Shown here in pieces: positions 11,445 to 22,745 of a stretch of 64,000 nucleotides of DNA. Made by a program: the position numbers and the translations under genes. Source of the stretch: Copromyces sp. CBS 386.78 (Eukaryota; Ascomycota; Sordariomycetes; Sordariales; Sordariaceae); the NCBI GenBank assembly GCA_030685235.1, contig MU839092.1, positions 432,734-496,733 of the forward strand. Direction: 5' to 3'. A model generated the notes under the pieces. It saw only the letters and a list, made by a program, of their open reading frames with translations, was not told the DNA's origin and did not search any database. Within the stretch, counting starts at the first letter, position 1; each line of letters opens with the position of its first letter.

Positions 11445-13978
11445 TTAGTTGGGCAACGGCTCCTCCACCGCCTTCGCCCAACACCTAAACCACTCCAGCG
11501 CCTCCGGATTCGCCACGCTCGCATTCGTCTTCACCTTCAGCCCGCTCAAGATCTGCTTAACAGCAACCTCAATCTTCTTCCCGTTGCCCGTCTTCGGGAT
11601 ACCCGCGGGTCCACACTCCTCCACCACACCGGGAACATGTCTCGGGCTCAGCTCGCGCTTAATCACATTCTTGATCCTATCCCTCACCTCCCTGCTAAAC
11701 TGCTTGCCAGGAACCATGACCACAAACAGGCACACCGTCTCGTCGCGATCAAACTCGCGTCTGCGGCCGACGCAGACTGCGTCTTCGACTTCGGAGGCGA
11801 AAAAGCGCGTGAGCACGTTGTAAATCTCGGCGGAGCCGAAACGGACGCCGGCCGGCTTCAACACGCCGTCGGAACGACCGAGCATCACGAGCGCGCCGGT
11901 GGAAGGGTCCATGCGCACAAAGTCGCCGTGGTGCCACATGCTTGTGCCGAAGCGCTCAAAGTATGCCGCCTTGTACTTGTCGTCGCCGCCCGGGCCGAAG
12001 AAGGTGAGCGGTTGGCAGGGGAAGGGTTTAAGGCAGACGAGGTCGCCTTCGGAGCCGACAGGGTCGACGGGAAGAGGGTTGGAGGCGTCGGAGGCGGAGT
12101 CAATTACTGAGATGGCCATTCCCAGGCCGGCGCATTGGACTTCTCCCGCCCGGACCGGGAGTAAGGGGCAAGGAGCGCCGAAGAGCGAGATGATGTCTGT
12201 GCCACCTGTGATGGAGGCTAGGTTGATTGTGGAGGGGAAAGCGGTGTAGACGAAGGCGAAAGTGGAGGGCGGGAGGGGCGCGGCGGTGGAGTAGATGGCT
12301 TCAAGGGAGGAGAGGTCGAGGTTGTGCTCGGGGTCAATGGGGCGCACGTTGTTGGCTTCGAGAGTGGCGAGGTAGGCGGCCGAGGTGCCGAAGTGGGTTA
12401 CCTTCAGGGAGGAGAGGAGGCGCGGGAGCGAGAGGTGGCCGTGCGGACGGAAGGGGGAACCGGAGTAGAGGACCAGCGAGGCGCCGCACGAGAGCGAGGA
12501 GACGGACCAGTGGTGCATCATCCACGAGGTGGTGGTGTAGTATAGCATGCGTGAGCGCGAGGAGAGGTTGCTGTGGATGAAAAGCTCCTTCTTGTGCTGC
12601 AGGAGGGTGCCGGCCGCGGTGTGGACGATGGCCTTGGGCAGACCGGTGGTGCCGCTGGAGTAGAGGACGTAGAGAGGGTGCGAGGGAGGAAGCTGGGCGA
12701 AGATGAGGGGCTCCTCCTTGGGCGAGCTGTGAAGGAACTCGTCGTATTCCTCCGCCTTGACGCCCTTGGCACGGATCTCGTCCAGGCCGGCCTCGAAGTT
12801 CTTGAGGCCCTTGACAACGACGACGAGCTCGAGGCCGTGCTTCTGCAGCTCCTCAACGACCTCGAGGGTCTTGGACTTGCCAGACCACTCCTTGCCATTG
12901 TAGAGAGTAGCGTTATCGGAGAAGAGAACCTTGGGTTTGATCTGAACAAGCCGGTCCAAGACGGCGCTGACACCGTTATCAGGGCTGATTCCCGTCCAGA
13001 TGGCGCCGAGAGTGGCGGCACTGAGGAGGGCGACCAAAGCCTGCACATGGTTGGCAACGAAGCCTGCCACGACACTGTTCTCCTTCACTCCAGCAGCTCG
13101 GAGGGCGTTGGAGCATTGCCGGACCTGTTCCCTCAGTTCGTCCCATGTGGTTTCGGTAAGGTGCTCGTCGTTCTCGGTGGCGGTGATGACAGCAACATCG
13201 GATCCGTTGACGTCGGCATTTCCAGGGAACAGGAGGTTCTCGGCGAAGTTTAATCGGGCCCCGGCGAAGAAGTCGGGCCTAGGGAACATGGGCGCATTTT
13301 CAGGGAGCACCTACAGTAGTCGACATGATTAGTCTGTATGAAGCAATACACAGTCTTCTCCTAATCTGCTGGTTGGCTCCCAATGTTTATTCCCAATAGG
13401 GGTATGTTTAGGGGTATAGGGGTCCGCTATGGGTTGTTCGGTAGCCCTGACGACGCCAAGCGGCCGTCAACATGGGCAAATGAGACGAGGGGATGCGTTC
13501 AGGCGACGCCCATATGAGACATCAGTTCCCCAACCCATCGCATCCCATCTACAGAGTTCGTAGACATCCTCACGGTCGTACATTGTGCTTCGTGAACCGG
13601 AAGTGGGGGCTGAACAAAGTTGGGGTTTGTCCGGGGTTCCCCATCTTCCCCCCTTTCCCCTTTCCCCCGCGGAAAAGAAAATGAGACGGTTTGAGAATGG
13701 AAAACACCATTCATGGAAGCCAGCGTAATCGCATGGAAAAAAAAGAAGAAAAAAACCAAGACTCAGTCACCCACCTCATCGAATAGCTTGGAATTCCTGA
13801 TTCCGGTAAAGTGCCATGCCTCTTCCCAGAAGGCGGCAACGTTGTCGACTGACCACTTGTAGAGGGATGGATAATCGTTGAGCTGGAGGCCGTACTTGGA
13901 GTTCACATGCTCCAGGAACTTCCACATCTGCGTGGACTGGGGGTCCTGATGCCTCCATAGCTCGTTGGTGACCGTCAT
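11445..13978 (-). CDS. acetoacetyl-CoA synthetase (acetoacetate-CoA ligase)
   Basis: Exons on the minus strand: 13978-13775 and 13310-11445, giving 689 residues, the usual size of this family. It activates acetoacetate to acetoacetyl-CoA with ATP in the cytosol (EC 6.2.1.16), linking ketone and leucine breakdown to sterol and lipid synthesis. The short first exon encodes MTVTNELWRHQDPQSTQMW and ends FDE; exon 2 starts VLPENAPMFPRP. The adenylate-forming motif YSSGTTGLPKAIVH lies near residue 285, TGGTDI and GEVQC follow, and the lysine motif TGNGKKIEV is near 648. The usual TTTGWMMW box reads TTTSWMMHHW here. The intron (13311-13774) is unusually long at 464 bp, with donor GTGGGT and acceptor TAG. 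There is no C-terminal peroxisomal signal (ends EEPLPN). Confidence 0.92.
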
Positions 13979-16900
13979 GGCGAAGAATCGAAGATGATTA
14001 AAAGATATATCTGGTAAATTGAAAGACGCGTGAAGCGAGAATTAAGTCAAGTTCCGAGGGACGCGTGGGGGGAGGAGGAGTGATGAGGATTCAGGTTGCC
14101 GCGGGGAAACTTCCACACTTTGGTCCGGGGTAACGGGGACTCGGGACAGTTATCAGATTCCGATGGTCGGAATGGAGAATCTGGGGTTCGTCAATCTCAG
14201 TGTTGCTCCTCCACTTTGCGCTCAATGCCTAGACCGGAGAGTGAGTGTTTGACGTGTTGGGCGGTCAGGGGTGTACGTGATCACGGAGGCTCCAGCCAAG
14301 GTTGAAGATGACGAGCCGCTACGGGTTTACCGTTACGGGGACTCGGGGGTCTATAGTTTCGGCCTTGTGAGCTAGAGTGCTGGGTTCACAGACCATGCAC
14401 TAGTAGCGCCGCAGTATGCCGGTTCAATGCCGGGGCATGCTTGAGTGCCACATGCCGCCGGCCATGATGACCGGAATTGCAGTTGATTGTTACAGCTGGC
14501 TGGAAAGGCCGAAAGGGAAGGAAATCGGGTGCTCGAGTGGCTGAGATGGTCGTCCATCCTCCGCGCCCCGATGGGATGGCCCGAGGCTTTTGACATCGGG
14601 ACCCGTCCAAAGCCGAGTCTGGGCAAAGCTAGAGAGGTATGCACCTCTACGTGTAGTGTATCTAGACTCGCGTCTGAAAACCGCTGCAGAGACTTTTAAT
14701 TCGCGCCGAGTTTCCTAAAGTAGCCTTGGGGTTGTGTTACGGTGACTGTTACCAATTGTTCAACTCCCTTTCGAGTATGAAGAAGCCGGCAACTTATTTG
14801 ACTTGTGAAACCGAAGTAGATGAGACCAGCTTGTTGGAGAATTGTGTAACGGTTGAAGTTGTCTTTTTTTCTTCTTCTCCGCATTTGTTTCATGGAAAAT
14901 CGAGAAGGTCACGTCAGAAACGCGGAGGCGGAGACTCTCTCCAGTCATCCTAGACAAATCTACCTATCCCGTCAATTAATAAAGTCAAGATACGTACCTT
15001 GCATATTCTCAACTGTCGGCATCCGTTGAAACTCAAGGCAAGCCGTCATCATGATCCACGTCTCACGTCTCTGATAGTCTTCAAGAAAGTCTCTTTGTCT
15101 GCTGTCGGGATCAGCCAACTGCCGGCGAAAGAGACAGTCAGTCCAAAGTCACGCGATTGGCAATGCTTCTAGAGGTAGCGCGAGACGCAAGCGGCGTGCA
15201 GCGATAGCGCAGCGAGGACGGGGTTGCAATAAAAAAGGCGGCTGCAAGTCTCATGCAGTCCCGTGTGCTGTAATGCAGCTCGGCATCACCGCATCTCACC
15301 ACATCATCGCAATCAAGGACAGGCCGTGATCCCAGACCTTGACCGCCAAACTGAACTACAAAAGAATCCAGCAACCTGCGACGAGCTGTGCTTCCCGCGA
15401 AAGGCTAGCCATGTTCCAGTTTCTCTTTTGCCAAGCGTCCGAGGTATCCATATCTTTGTGGATAACGGCCATCAGGCCATGGACGCATCAATGCAGCAGG
15501 GCTGTGGTTGACTGCTGGGACGGGCTGTGACTGATAATTCCGCCGTAGCACTAGTGTCGCGAAGTTGGAAGACAGATCGATGATCGGGCATCAACCCAAG
15601 GGCGAGGGTTAGAAGGCGGCGCCGAGCGGGAGAAAAAAACTCGTTTGAATTGGGCCTGTGGGAAATGGAAAAAAAAGGGGAGTAAAAAGATGTTTGCCGT
15701 TCTAGGGTTTCCTCCCCTTGATCCCTTTTCATTTCCAAAGTGCTCGGTGGCAATGGTACACAACACAAGAGACACTCTCAGAGTCCCTTGCCTAGTCGGG
15801 ACCAAAGCAGGCTGGTGATTGGCACATCCGCCAATGTGTCGCGCCTGGACAAGTCCGTGTCAATGGTGCCTGCGGTGGTTCGAGGCGATCCCTATCCCAG
15901 GAAAGCATTTTCTGACAGTGATCCCGTTCGAGGTGCAGTATCGGAGTGTTCCTGAGTCCGAGAGCCGTTGGCGTCTCGTCTCAAGCCATAACGCCGGCTT
16001 TATTTCATGATAGTGTCGACTTTTATATGGTGTAGAGATACGCGGAAATAAGCGACACTTGATCACCTTGAAGAACGCCTCGAGCCCGAGCAAGTGTGAT
16101 AGAAAGTCCCGTCATCGAGCATAAGACCACAACCGATCCCTCCGATCCGGAGTGTTCGGGAGATACCTACGGAGGAACTTCGCGTTGGATACGCTAACAA
16201 GTACACATCTCACTCACAAGGGAGCGGCCGCATGATCCAGGGGTATCTCGGTACCTGACTGGATAACGCCCTCGGTGCTGTGACAGCAGCTGAAAAGCCC
16301 AATCGTGCTAGTGCTCGCCGTAGTAGTGTTGGTGGCCGGCCCTCTTGTCAGACTCGCAGTGACTGGCCAAATTAACGTGTGGCTGCGAAAGCACGCTGGC
16401 CGAGTCGCCTCATTGGCCGTCCGCCATCGGTTCCACAATTTCGGATGGCTGCTGTGGGAATGCGGTGGACTGTGGTGGACTTTGTCGCCCGACGGTGGTG
16501 GGTTGTCTTTGAACCACTGGTGGTCTGCCTGTGCCCCTTTCCGCGAATTCATTGAAATCTTCTGGCCCGTCCACTCTTTTTCAGACAGCCGACGTCCCCG
16601 ACTCTTCCGTCCTCGCCCTATTCAAGATCCAACAACACCAGACGGCCGTTTACAAGATAGCCTTGACCTGTCCTGCACACCAACAAGGGCGAGGGTGTAG
16701 TAGAGTTGTAAAGGGCGACACTCGACTGCGACGACAAGCGCGACGACGTTCCCCTCTCTTCTGGTTTCTCCCCGCCAACGCAGCCTACCGCTACCGCCTT
16801 AGAGGTTCCATCGCCGACCGCCTTTTTTTTTTTTGGTCTCGAAACCTATAATCGCTCGATCCGATTTCCGACCTCGTCGCCGCCTTGTACGTTGCTCTCG

Positions 16901-17468
16901 GAGGCTGTCGTACTTGTACACACATCTTGGATGATAGGGCAGGTGAGTGTTTCGAATACTGCTTTCCGTTGTCCTTAACCCCCTTCCCCTCGCGAGCCAA
17001 GGTGTTGGATGGCTGTTGCACCCGGGCGGTGAATGGATGGGAATGGCTGGAAGCTGCTACTGCTGTACGCCCGCAAGAGCATCTTTATATCTGGTAGCCG
17101 CCACCATATGCATGGCAGCTCGATTAGACCTGCATTGGCAGCGCTGTGCAATGCCTGCGTCTCGTCATTTGACATGGCCATCGGGTGTTTGGAGCATGCG
17201 AAAGCAGCATCCTCAGTTGCTTCATTATTCGCAGAAACTTCATCATTCCCAAATTGTTGCGATAACTCGTCTTTTCCCTTGGCTTCGCTCGCGGCCCGTC
17301 TCACTGTCAAAGTAATCCTTCTGGGCCACCTTGCTGATATCTCTCTACTACAGTATCTGTTGGAGTTAGCATTTGCGCACCGCTCTACCTCCTCCTACAC
17401 GTCGTAAAAAGCGGCGGACAACTGCTTGCATCCAACCACCTAGTTGCGCCCTCATTTGCGCCCCAGAC
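13979..17468. promoter_or_regulatory. divergent intergenic region with both promoters
   Basis: 3.5 kb separate the divergent acetoacetyl-CoA synthetase and serine palmitoyltransferase genes. Composition is normal, but no open frame shows a domain, and no tRNA is seen. The part from about 16560 to 17468 is pyrimidine-rich and probably holds the LCB2 promoter and 5' leader. A GGTGAGT at about 16942 and a TACTACAG at about 17346-17353 could delimit a 5'-UTR intron, which cannot be confirmed from sequence alone. Confidence 0.45.
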
Positions 17469-19460
17469 ATGCCCCGAAGGATTACCAACCCCTTTTCCTC
17501 CTCCTCCTCTTCCTCCACTATGCCGAACCCTGACAGGGCCGCTGAGCGAAGGCCGTCTCTGTCCAAAGCCACCCGCATCGCCCAGTTCTTCTCTTCGCCC
17601 AAGAACAAGGATCAGCTCTCGGAAAAGCAGGCCCTCCAGGCCATGCAACAGAACCAGGGTGCCGGCACGGCGACGAGCCTTTTGTCGCTGCCCTCCATTT
17701 CGCTCTCCGAGGACCTCAACAGCCATGAGTCTACCACTCTTTTCCAGCCCCCCTCCCTCGAGGAGACCCTGAAGCGCCAACACGCTGAGGCGCAGTTCGG
17801 TCCCTTGAACAGCCCGGCCCACCGCTACATCAGCACGCACGATGGCAGCACTCTCGAGCCTCCCGTCGAAGACGAACCCCCATATTACTACGTCCTCACT
17901 ACTTATCTCAGCTACCTTATTCTAATCTTCTTCGGTCACGCCCGCGACTTTTTCGGCAAGAGATTCGGAGACCAGGCCCACTATAAGGCACTCCGGGTAC
18001 AGAATGGCTACGCACCTCTGAACGACGATTTCGACAACTTCTACGTTCGTAGACTCAAGATGCGCATCGACGACTGCTTCGCCAGACCCACCACGGGTGT
18101 GCCTGGCCGCTACATCACTCTCCTCGATCGCAAGTCTGATGATTTCAACCGCAACTACCAGTACACCGGCACCTGCACCCAGACCTTGAACATGAGCTCG
18201 TACAACTATCTTGGCTTCGCCCAGTCCGTTGGCCCTTGCGCCGATGCCGTCGAGGAGTGCGTTCGCAAGTATGGCCTCAGCAGCTGCAGCCCACGCGCGG
18301 ATGTTGGTACTTCTGATCTCGCTGTCGAGGTTGAACGTGAAATCGCAAAGTTCGTTGGCAAGCCCGCTGCCATGGTTTTCTCGATGGGCTTCGTCACCAA
18401 TGCCGGTTCCTTCCCTGCGCTGGTTTCCAAGGGTGATCTCATTATCTCCGATGAGCTCAACCACGCTTCTATTCGTATCGGTGCCCGTCTTTCTGGAGCG
18501 GTCATCAGGTCGTTCAAGCACAATAACATGGAGGAACTCGAGAAGCTCCTTCGTGAGGCTATTGCTCAGGGACAGCCCCGCACTCACCGCCCTTGGAAGA
18601 AGATCCTTGTCGCTATCGAAGGTCTCTACTCGATGGAGGGAACCATGTGCGATCTGCCCGGTGTCTTGGCTCTCAAGAAGAAGTACAAGTTCTTCCTCTA
18701 TATCGATGAGGCTCACAGTATCGGTGCCGTTGGTGCCAAAGGCCGTGGCGTCTGCGATTACTTCAAGGTTGATCCTGCTGAAGTCGATATTCTCATGGGA
18801 ACTCTGACCAAGTCTTTTGGTGCTAATGGCGGTTACATTGCGGCTGAGAAGCACATCATCGATAAGCTCAAGGCCACCAACGCTGCTACCCTCCTCGGTG
18901 AATCGCCTGCTCCTGCTGTCCTGATGCAGATTCTCGCTTCGCTCAGGATCATTGAGGGTGAGATTGCTCCCGGTCAAGGCGAGGAACGTCTTCAGCGCAT
19001 TGCCTTCAACTCCCGTTATCTCCGTCTCGGACTTAAGCGTCTTGGCTTCATTGTTTATGGCCACGATGACTCCCCTATCATTCCCGTCATGCTTTACAAC
19101 CCCGGCAAGATTTCTGCTTTCAGTCACGAAATGCTCAAGCGCAAGATCTCGGTCGTCGTCGTTGGATATCCCGCTACGCCTCTCATCAGCTCCCGCGCCC
19201 GCTTTTGCGTATCGGCTGCGCACAACAAGGAGGATCTGGATCGCCTCCTGGCTGCCTGCGACGAAGTGGGTGACATCCTCCAGGTCAAGTTCTCTACCGG
19301 TGTCGCTGGAGGTCTGGAGCCTTTGCCTGCTGGTGTTACCCCCGAGATGGAGAAGGAGTACATCAAGGCTCAGGGCCAGGCTCTCATCAAGCCACCTAGG
19401 TGGAAGCTGGAGGACGTCATTGCACGTGGTGCTGAGGATGCCAAGCGGTCATTGAGGTAA
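17469..19460 (+). CDS. lcb2: serine palmitoyltransferase subunit 2 (LCB2)
   Basis: A single exon encodes 663 residues. It condenses serine with palmitoyl-CoA, the first step of sphingolipid synthesis, as the PLP-carrying partner of LCB1 in the ER membrane. The first ATG in the frame is at 17469 (MPRRITNPF); the frame is open upstream but without ATG. A second ATG lies at 17520. A low-complexity N-terminal 110 residues precede a membrane segment at about 137-160 (YYYVLTTYLSYLILIFFGHA). The alpha-oxoamine synthase domain follows: SYNYLGF, SDELNHASI, YIDEAHSIGAVG and GTLTKSFGANGGY. The Schiff-base lysine is K448. No introns are seen, unlike most neighbours. Family membership is clear from many exact motifs. 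Confidence 0.95.
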   Translation: MPRRITNPFSSSSSSSTMPNPDRAAERRPSLSKATRIAQFFSSPKNKDQLSEKQALQAMQQNQGAGTATSLLSLPSISLSEDLNSHESTTLFQPPSLEETLKRQHAEAQFGPLNSPAHRYISTHDGSTLEPPVEDEPPYYYVLTTYLSYLILIFFGHARDFFGKRFGDQAHYKALRVQNGYAPLNDDFDNFYVRRLKMRIDDCFARPTTGVPGRYITLLDRKSDDFNRNYQYTGTCTQTLNMSSYNYLGFAQSVGPCADAVEECVRKYGLSSCSPRADVGTSDLAVEVEREIAKFVGKPAAMVFSMGFVTNAGSFPALVSKGDLIISDELNHASIRIGARLSGAVIRSFKHNNMEELEKLLREAIAQGQPRTHRPWKKILVAIEGLYSMEGTMCDLPGVLALKKKYKFFLYIDEAHSIGAVGAKGRGVCDYFKVDPAEVDILMGTLTKSFGANGGYIAAEKHIIDKLKATNAATLLGESPAPAVLMQILASLRIIEGEIAPGQGEERLQRIAFNSRYLRLGLKRLGFIVYGHDDSPIIPVMLYNPGKISAFSHEMLKRKISVVVVGYPATPLISSRARFCVSAAHNKEDLDRLLAACDEVGDILQVKFSTGVAGGLEPLPAGVTPEMEKEYIKAQGQALIKPPRWKLEDVIARGAEDAKRSLR

Positions 19461-19957
19461 ACCGCTCGTTTGGACCATCTTCGTGGCGCCCGACACTCAC
19501 TTGAGAAGACCGGTGCCGTTGTATATATAGTACTTGGCGGTTAGGCTACATTACCCATGTGCCTCCTCTTGCGAATCTTCTTTTGCGCTTTGGGCGCATG
19601 AGGATGTCGATTGACATCTCTCTCTTTCTTTTCTGCTGATGGCAGAATTTTCATGGGGTTTAATGAAGACATGCCAGGGACGGGCCTAATGTTTAAAACT
19701 TCGAAGAGGAAGCAACGGGACGGAAAGCAAGCCGAATGAGCAAGGCATAGGTGTTGCAAAGGTTGCTCGTTTAATATGACATTGGCATTGGAGTTGGGGT
19801 TGGTTAGGGCAATCAACTACAAAAATAAATGTGGACGAGGGGGGTTTTAATGACACAAACCAATAGACTACTCTCAAGGAGAGAATGTTTCAATGTAAAA
19901 ACATATAACAAAGAAGAATTAAATACATATCTTATCTTAATGCTACATCCCGATAGC
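19461..19957. other. 3' flank of LCB2 up to the AT-rich island
   Basis: This is likely the 3' UTR and terminator region of LCB2, with normal base composition. No gene is recognised. It ends at GCG (19958-19960), a possible target duplication of the large element that follows. Confidence 0.5.
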
Positions 19958-19960
19958 GCG

Positions 19961-19996
19961 CCACTAGGGTTCTAGAAAATCATCCTCGGGATAATC
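19961..19996 (+). repeat. left terminal inverted repeat of the 12.4-kb element
   Basis: Contains a 13-bp core identical to the reverse complement at the other end of the island, with imperfect matches on either side. This outer part is GC-normal, while the DNA inside it is RIP-altered. Confidence 0.55.
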
Positions 19997-21572
19997 CCAG
20001 TGCGAGTGGATCCTTTTCCCACGGAGGGAAAATTTTGCGATAGGAAAATTATATTGGGTATTATCGTTTAATTGAATTTATGAAATTAAGATGGATTGTT
20101 TTTAACATAGTGCAACTTAATTGTAAAAATAATCCCGGGTATATATTTAAGCCGAATAGATTTTCGATATACGAATTGGAATAAATACCAGCTATATTTT
20201 AATAGGGTAAGAATATTACCTCTATACAACGTAACTTCTATTATAGATTTCTCTTTAAATATTAACTTTATTTCTAATAGAAGGATTATTTTATACTAGG
20301 TTTAAAAGCTTTTATTATAAAAAAGGGTTGTTAATTTCAAATATTTTATATCTAAGGGTATTTTAATTAGAAGTTAGTCCTATTAATAAAGTTAATTATT
20401 ATTTAAAATAGTTATAGTTGAGAGTACCCTTTAATAAAGATTTTGGGTAGGATTTATAGGGGAATAAAGGAGGCTCTATTGGGTTGTTATTAAATTTTAT
20501 AGTTATATTATATTTAATATAACATATTTTACTGTTCGGTCTAATTAGTAGGAAAATATCATATTCTATTATAGTATAGAGGTAAATTAAGGTTTTATAA
20601 TAGAAATCCTACCGGCCGTATCGTTCTATTATAATTTTATTACGGATTTGAAGTTTTATAATAGAAGACTTACCGGCCTTATATCCCGTTATTAGACGTA
20701 AGATAACGATATTAATAAATAAAGAAGCTGAGCTATTCTATATTAATATTTATCCTATATTATTTTTATATCTTCCTAAAGCCTTTTAATAAAAGTAATA
20801 ATAAAATATCGTAAATATAAAGAATATTTATTTGGAATAATAATAATTGAAAAAAAGTATAATATAAAGTCGATAGTGTTTAGTATAATTGGAGTTATAT
20901 TTGTAGACTAGACGGGAAGTTCGAATATGACTAAGTATAAAAAATTAAGTTTGAACCCTATTATAATTATAAAATTTAGAAGTTAAAATTATATTAGGGG
21001 TTCTGGATATTAAGTTTTCTTTTATCCTTTAGGATAAATAAGTGAATATTGCCAACCTTCTTATTTTAACGTATATTGATAAAATTGTTAATACGTTATT
21101 TGCGGTAATTTTTGGCCTAGAGTGCCTAGGTGCTTTCGTACGTATTATCTTGTACTTTGTTTATTCTTTGGATAATTGAGCGGGGTTTACGGGAAATAAA
21201 TTCGTTATAAAGAATTCTAGGGAAGTTAGGTAATTTAGATAGTTTCCGGTATTTATTTATGTATTTTTAACTAGGTATAATAATTAAATTTTAGCAAATT
21301 CCCTATTTTTTAAATTTATTATATATAAAATCCTAAAATTTTGAAGTAATTTTAAAAGATTTTTTAAGTTAAGTCTATAGAGGGCCCCCATTCTTAAAGT
21401 TCTTATTTAATAACTACTAAATAAGACGGTTTTTTTTACTCTACTTTTCGGCCTTTATAATTATTTCAGATACGCCGGCCAATATATTTAAGACTTCTTC
21501 GTTTTTGATCTCCGTTTCGAATTTATTATTAATATTGTTAGTATTATTTATATTAAATATATTAGAAGGGAC
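19997..21572. other. AT-rich RIP-mutated DNA, no gene recognised
   Basis: Stops occur in all frames and Trp/Gln-to-stop reading did not give a recognisable protein. It lies between the left inverted repeat and the decayed nuclear-protein gene. Confidence 0.5.
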
Positions 21573-22745
21573 CTAGTCTTGATTATCCGGGTCGTCGGTA
21601 TTTTCTTTAGCGGGCTGTTTGTGGGCGTCTTCTTTAGTAGGCTGCTTGTAGGCCTCGTCTTTATTCTTAGAATCATCCCCATAGAATTGAGTAAAGTCTG
21701 TGTTCTCGATATCGCCAGAATCATTATTGTCTGTATTGATAACCGCTTTCTTAGCGGCAATAGGCTTCGTAGCAGCGGGCTTTTTGACGGCAGCGGCAGG
21801 GACCTTCTTGGCGGCAGCGGCAGGGACCTTCTTGGCGGCAGCGGGGGCCTTGACGGCAGCGGGCTTTTTGACGGCAGCGGGCTTTTTGACGGCAGGCCGG
21901 GCAGGGACTTTCTTGACGGCAGGGACTTTCTTAACGGCAGGGACTTTCTTGACGGCAGGGACTTTCTTAACGGCGGGGGCCTTCTTAGCGGCGGGGGTCT
22001 TTTTAGCGGCGGGGGCCTTGACGGCGATAGGGACCTCGGCGACAGGAACCTCGGCGATAAGGACCTCGGCGGCAAGGATATTACTTTCCTCTCTTTTAAG
22101 AATCGTTGCTAATAATGTAGAACTAGATGAAGTACGAAATTCTAGTCCTCTTATTAATATAATTATAAAAAATAACCGGATGTTAAATATAATTACACTT
22201 ACTTTTAGCTAATAGTACCTTTAGTTCTATTACTTTACGCTTTTTGGGGATAATAGCGGCCGGCTCCTTTTTGGTCGATCGGCGTTTCTTAGGAGTAGGG
22301 GCTAATTCTTTGTCCTCCTCCTCCTTGGTATCCTCTTCGGTATCTTCGGTATCCTAAGTATCCTTAGTATCCTTTATATCTTCGATATTTTCGATATCCT
22401 TAATATCCTCTTCTAGAGCGACGAATAAATAAAGCTTCTACTTTTTTGTCGGCTTTATTCCTATTAGAGAAAGCGTTTTTCCTTTAGATATATATACGTT
22501 GTATATTAGAACGTAGGTTAATTGTGCCGCTTCTAGGTAAATTTCTTTCTAATGTTTCTAATATTTCGTTATTTTCGTTTAATTTATTTTATTTTTTAAT
22601 ATTTTTTTGTATTTTATTAAGGAGCCGATAAAATAGTAGATTTGTGGGCTATTTTAAATGGGAATAGGAAGGTCGTTTGGTAGGCGGCGTTCGTCTTTTT
22701 TATACTAAATTTTGAGAATTGTACGGAATATCTTATTATAAGGCT
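21573..22745 (-). pseudogene. RIP-decayed two-exon gene for a basic, acidic-tract nuclear-type protein
   Basis: The last exon (22108-21573) is fully open for 178 codons. It encodes repeated AVKKVP, AAKKAP and AVKKPA units like the tail of histone H1, then an acidic/polar end (FTQFYGDD... PDNQD). The preceding intron (22202-22109) has GTAAGT and TTAG and keeps the frame. The upstream exon carries IPKKRKV, a perfect SV40-type nuclear localisation signal, plus PKKRRSTKK and an Asp/Glu-rich stretch. It also carries TAG stops at 22354-22356 and 22438-22440 that look like RIP of Gln and Trp codons. More stops lie further upstream, so the 5' end is uncertain. No family is recognised; a chromatin or DNA-binding role is inference from composition. 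It may be cargo or a second gene of the surrounding element. Confidence 0.6.
21770..22030 (-). repeat. 18-bp tandem coding repeat (VKKVPA / KKPAAV units)
   Basis: Four near-identical 18-bp units at about 21903-21975 differ mainly at one C/T position, flanked by related 21- and 24-bp variants. Translated on the minus strand they give the Lys-Lys-Val-Pro-Ala repeat. This is the only GC-rich patch in the island. Confidence 0.75.

Noticed and set aside
11346..12110. 254-codon open frame on the plus strand
   Set aside because: Antisense of the acetoacetyl-CoA synthetase C-terminus and its 3' flank; no domain.
16305..16700. 131-codon open frame in the LCB2 upstream region
   Set aside because: Overlaps another frame on the opposite strand, has no domain and lies in a likely promoter.
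17922..19223. 433-codon open frame on the minus strand
   Set aside because: It is the antisense shadow of the serine palmitoyltransferase gene, whose + frame carries all family motifs. The minus frame shows no domain.
11445..19460. Metabolic gene cluster linking acetoacetyl-CoA synthetase and serine palmitoyltransferase
   Set aside because: The two genes are divergent and 3.5 kb apart, and both are ordinary housekeeping functions. Nothing suggests co-regulation.
21548..22075. Leu/Pro/Ser/Arg-rich 175-codon minus frame and Gly/Asp-rich plus frames over the same repeat
   Set aside because: All are alternative frames of the 18-bp repeat. The frame with Lys-Lys-Val-Pro-Ala units is preferred since it joins in frame over a proper intron to an NLS-containing exon.
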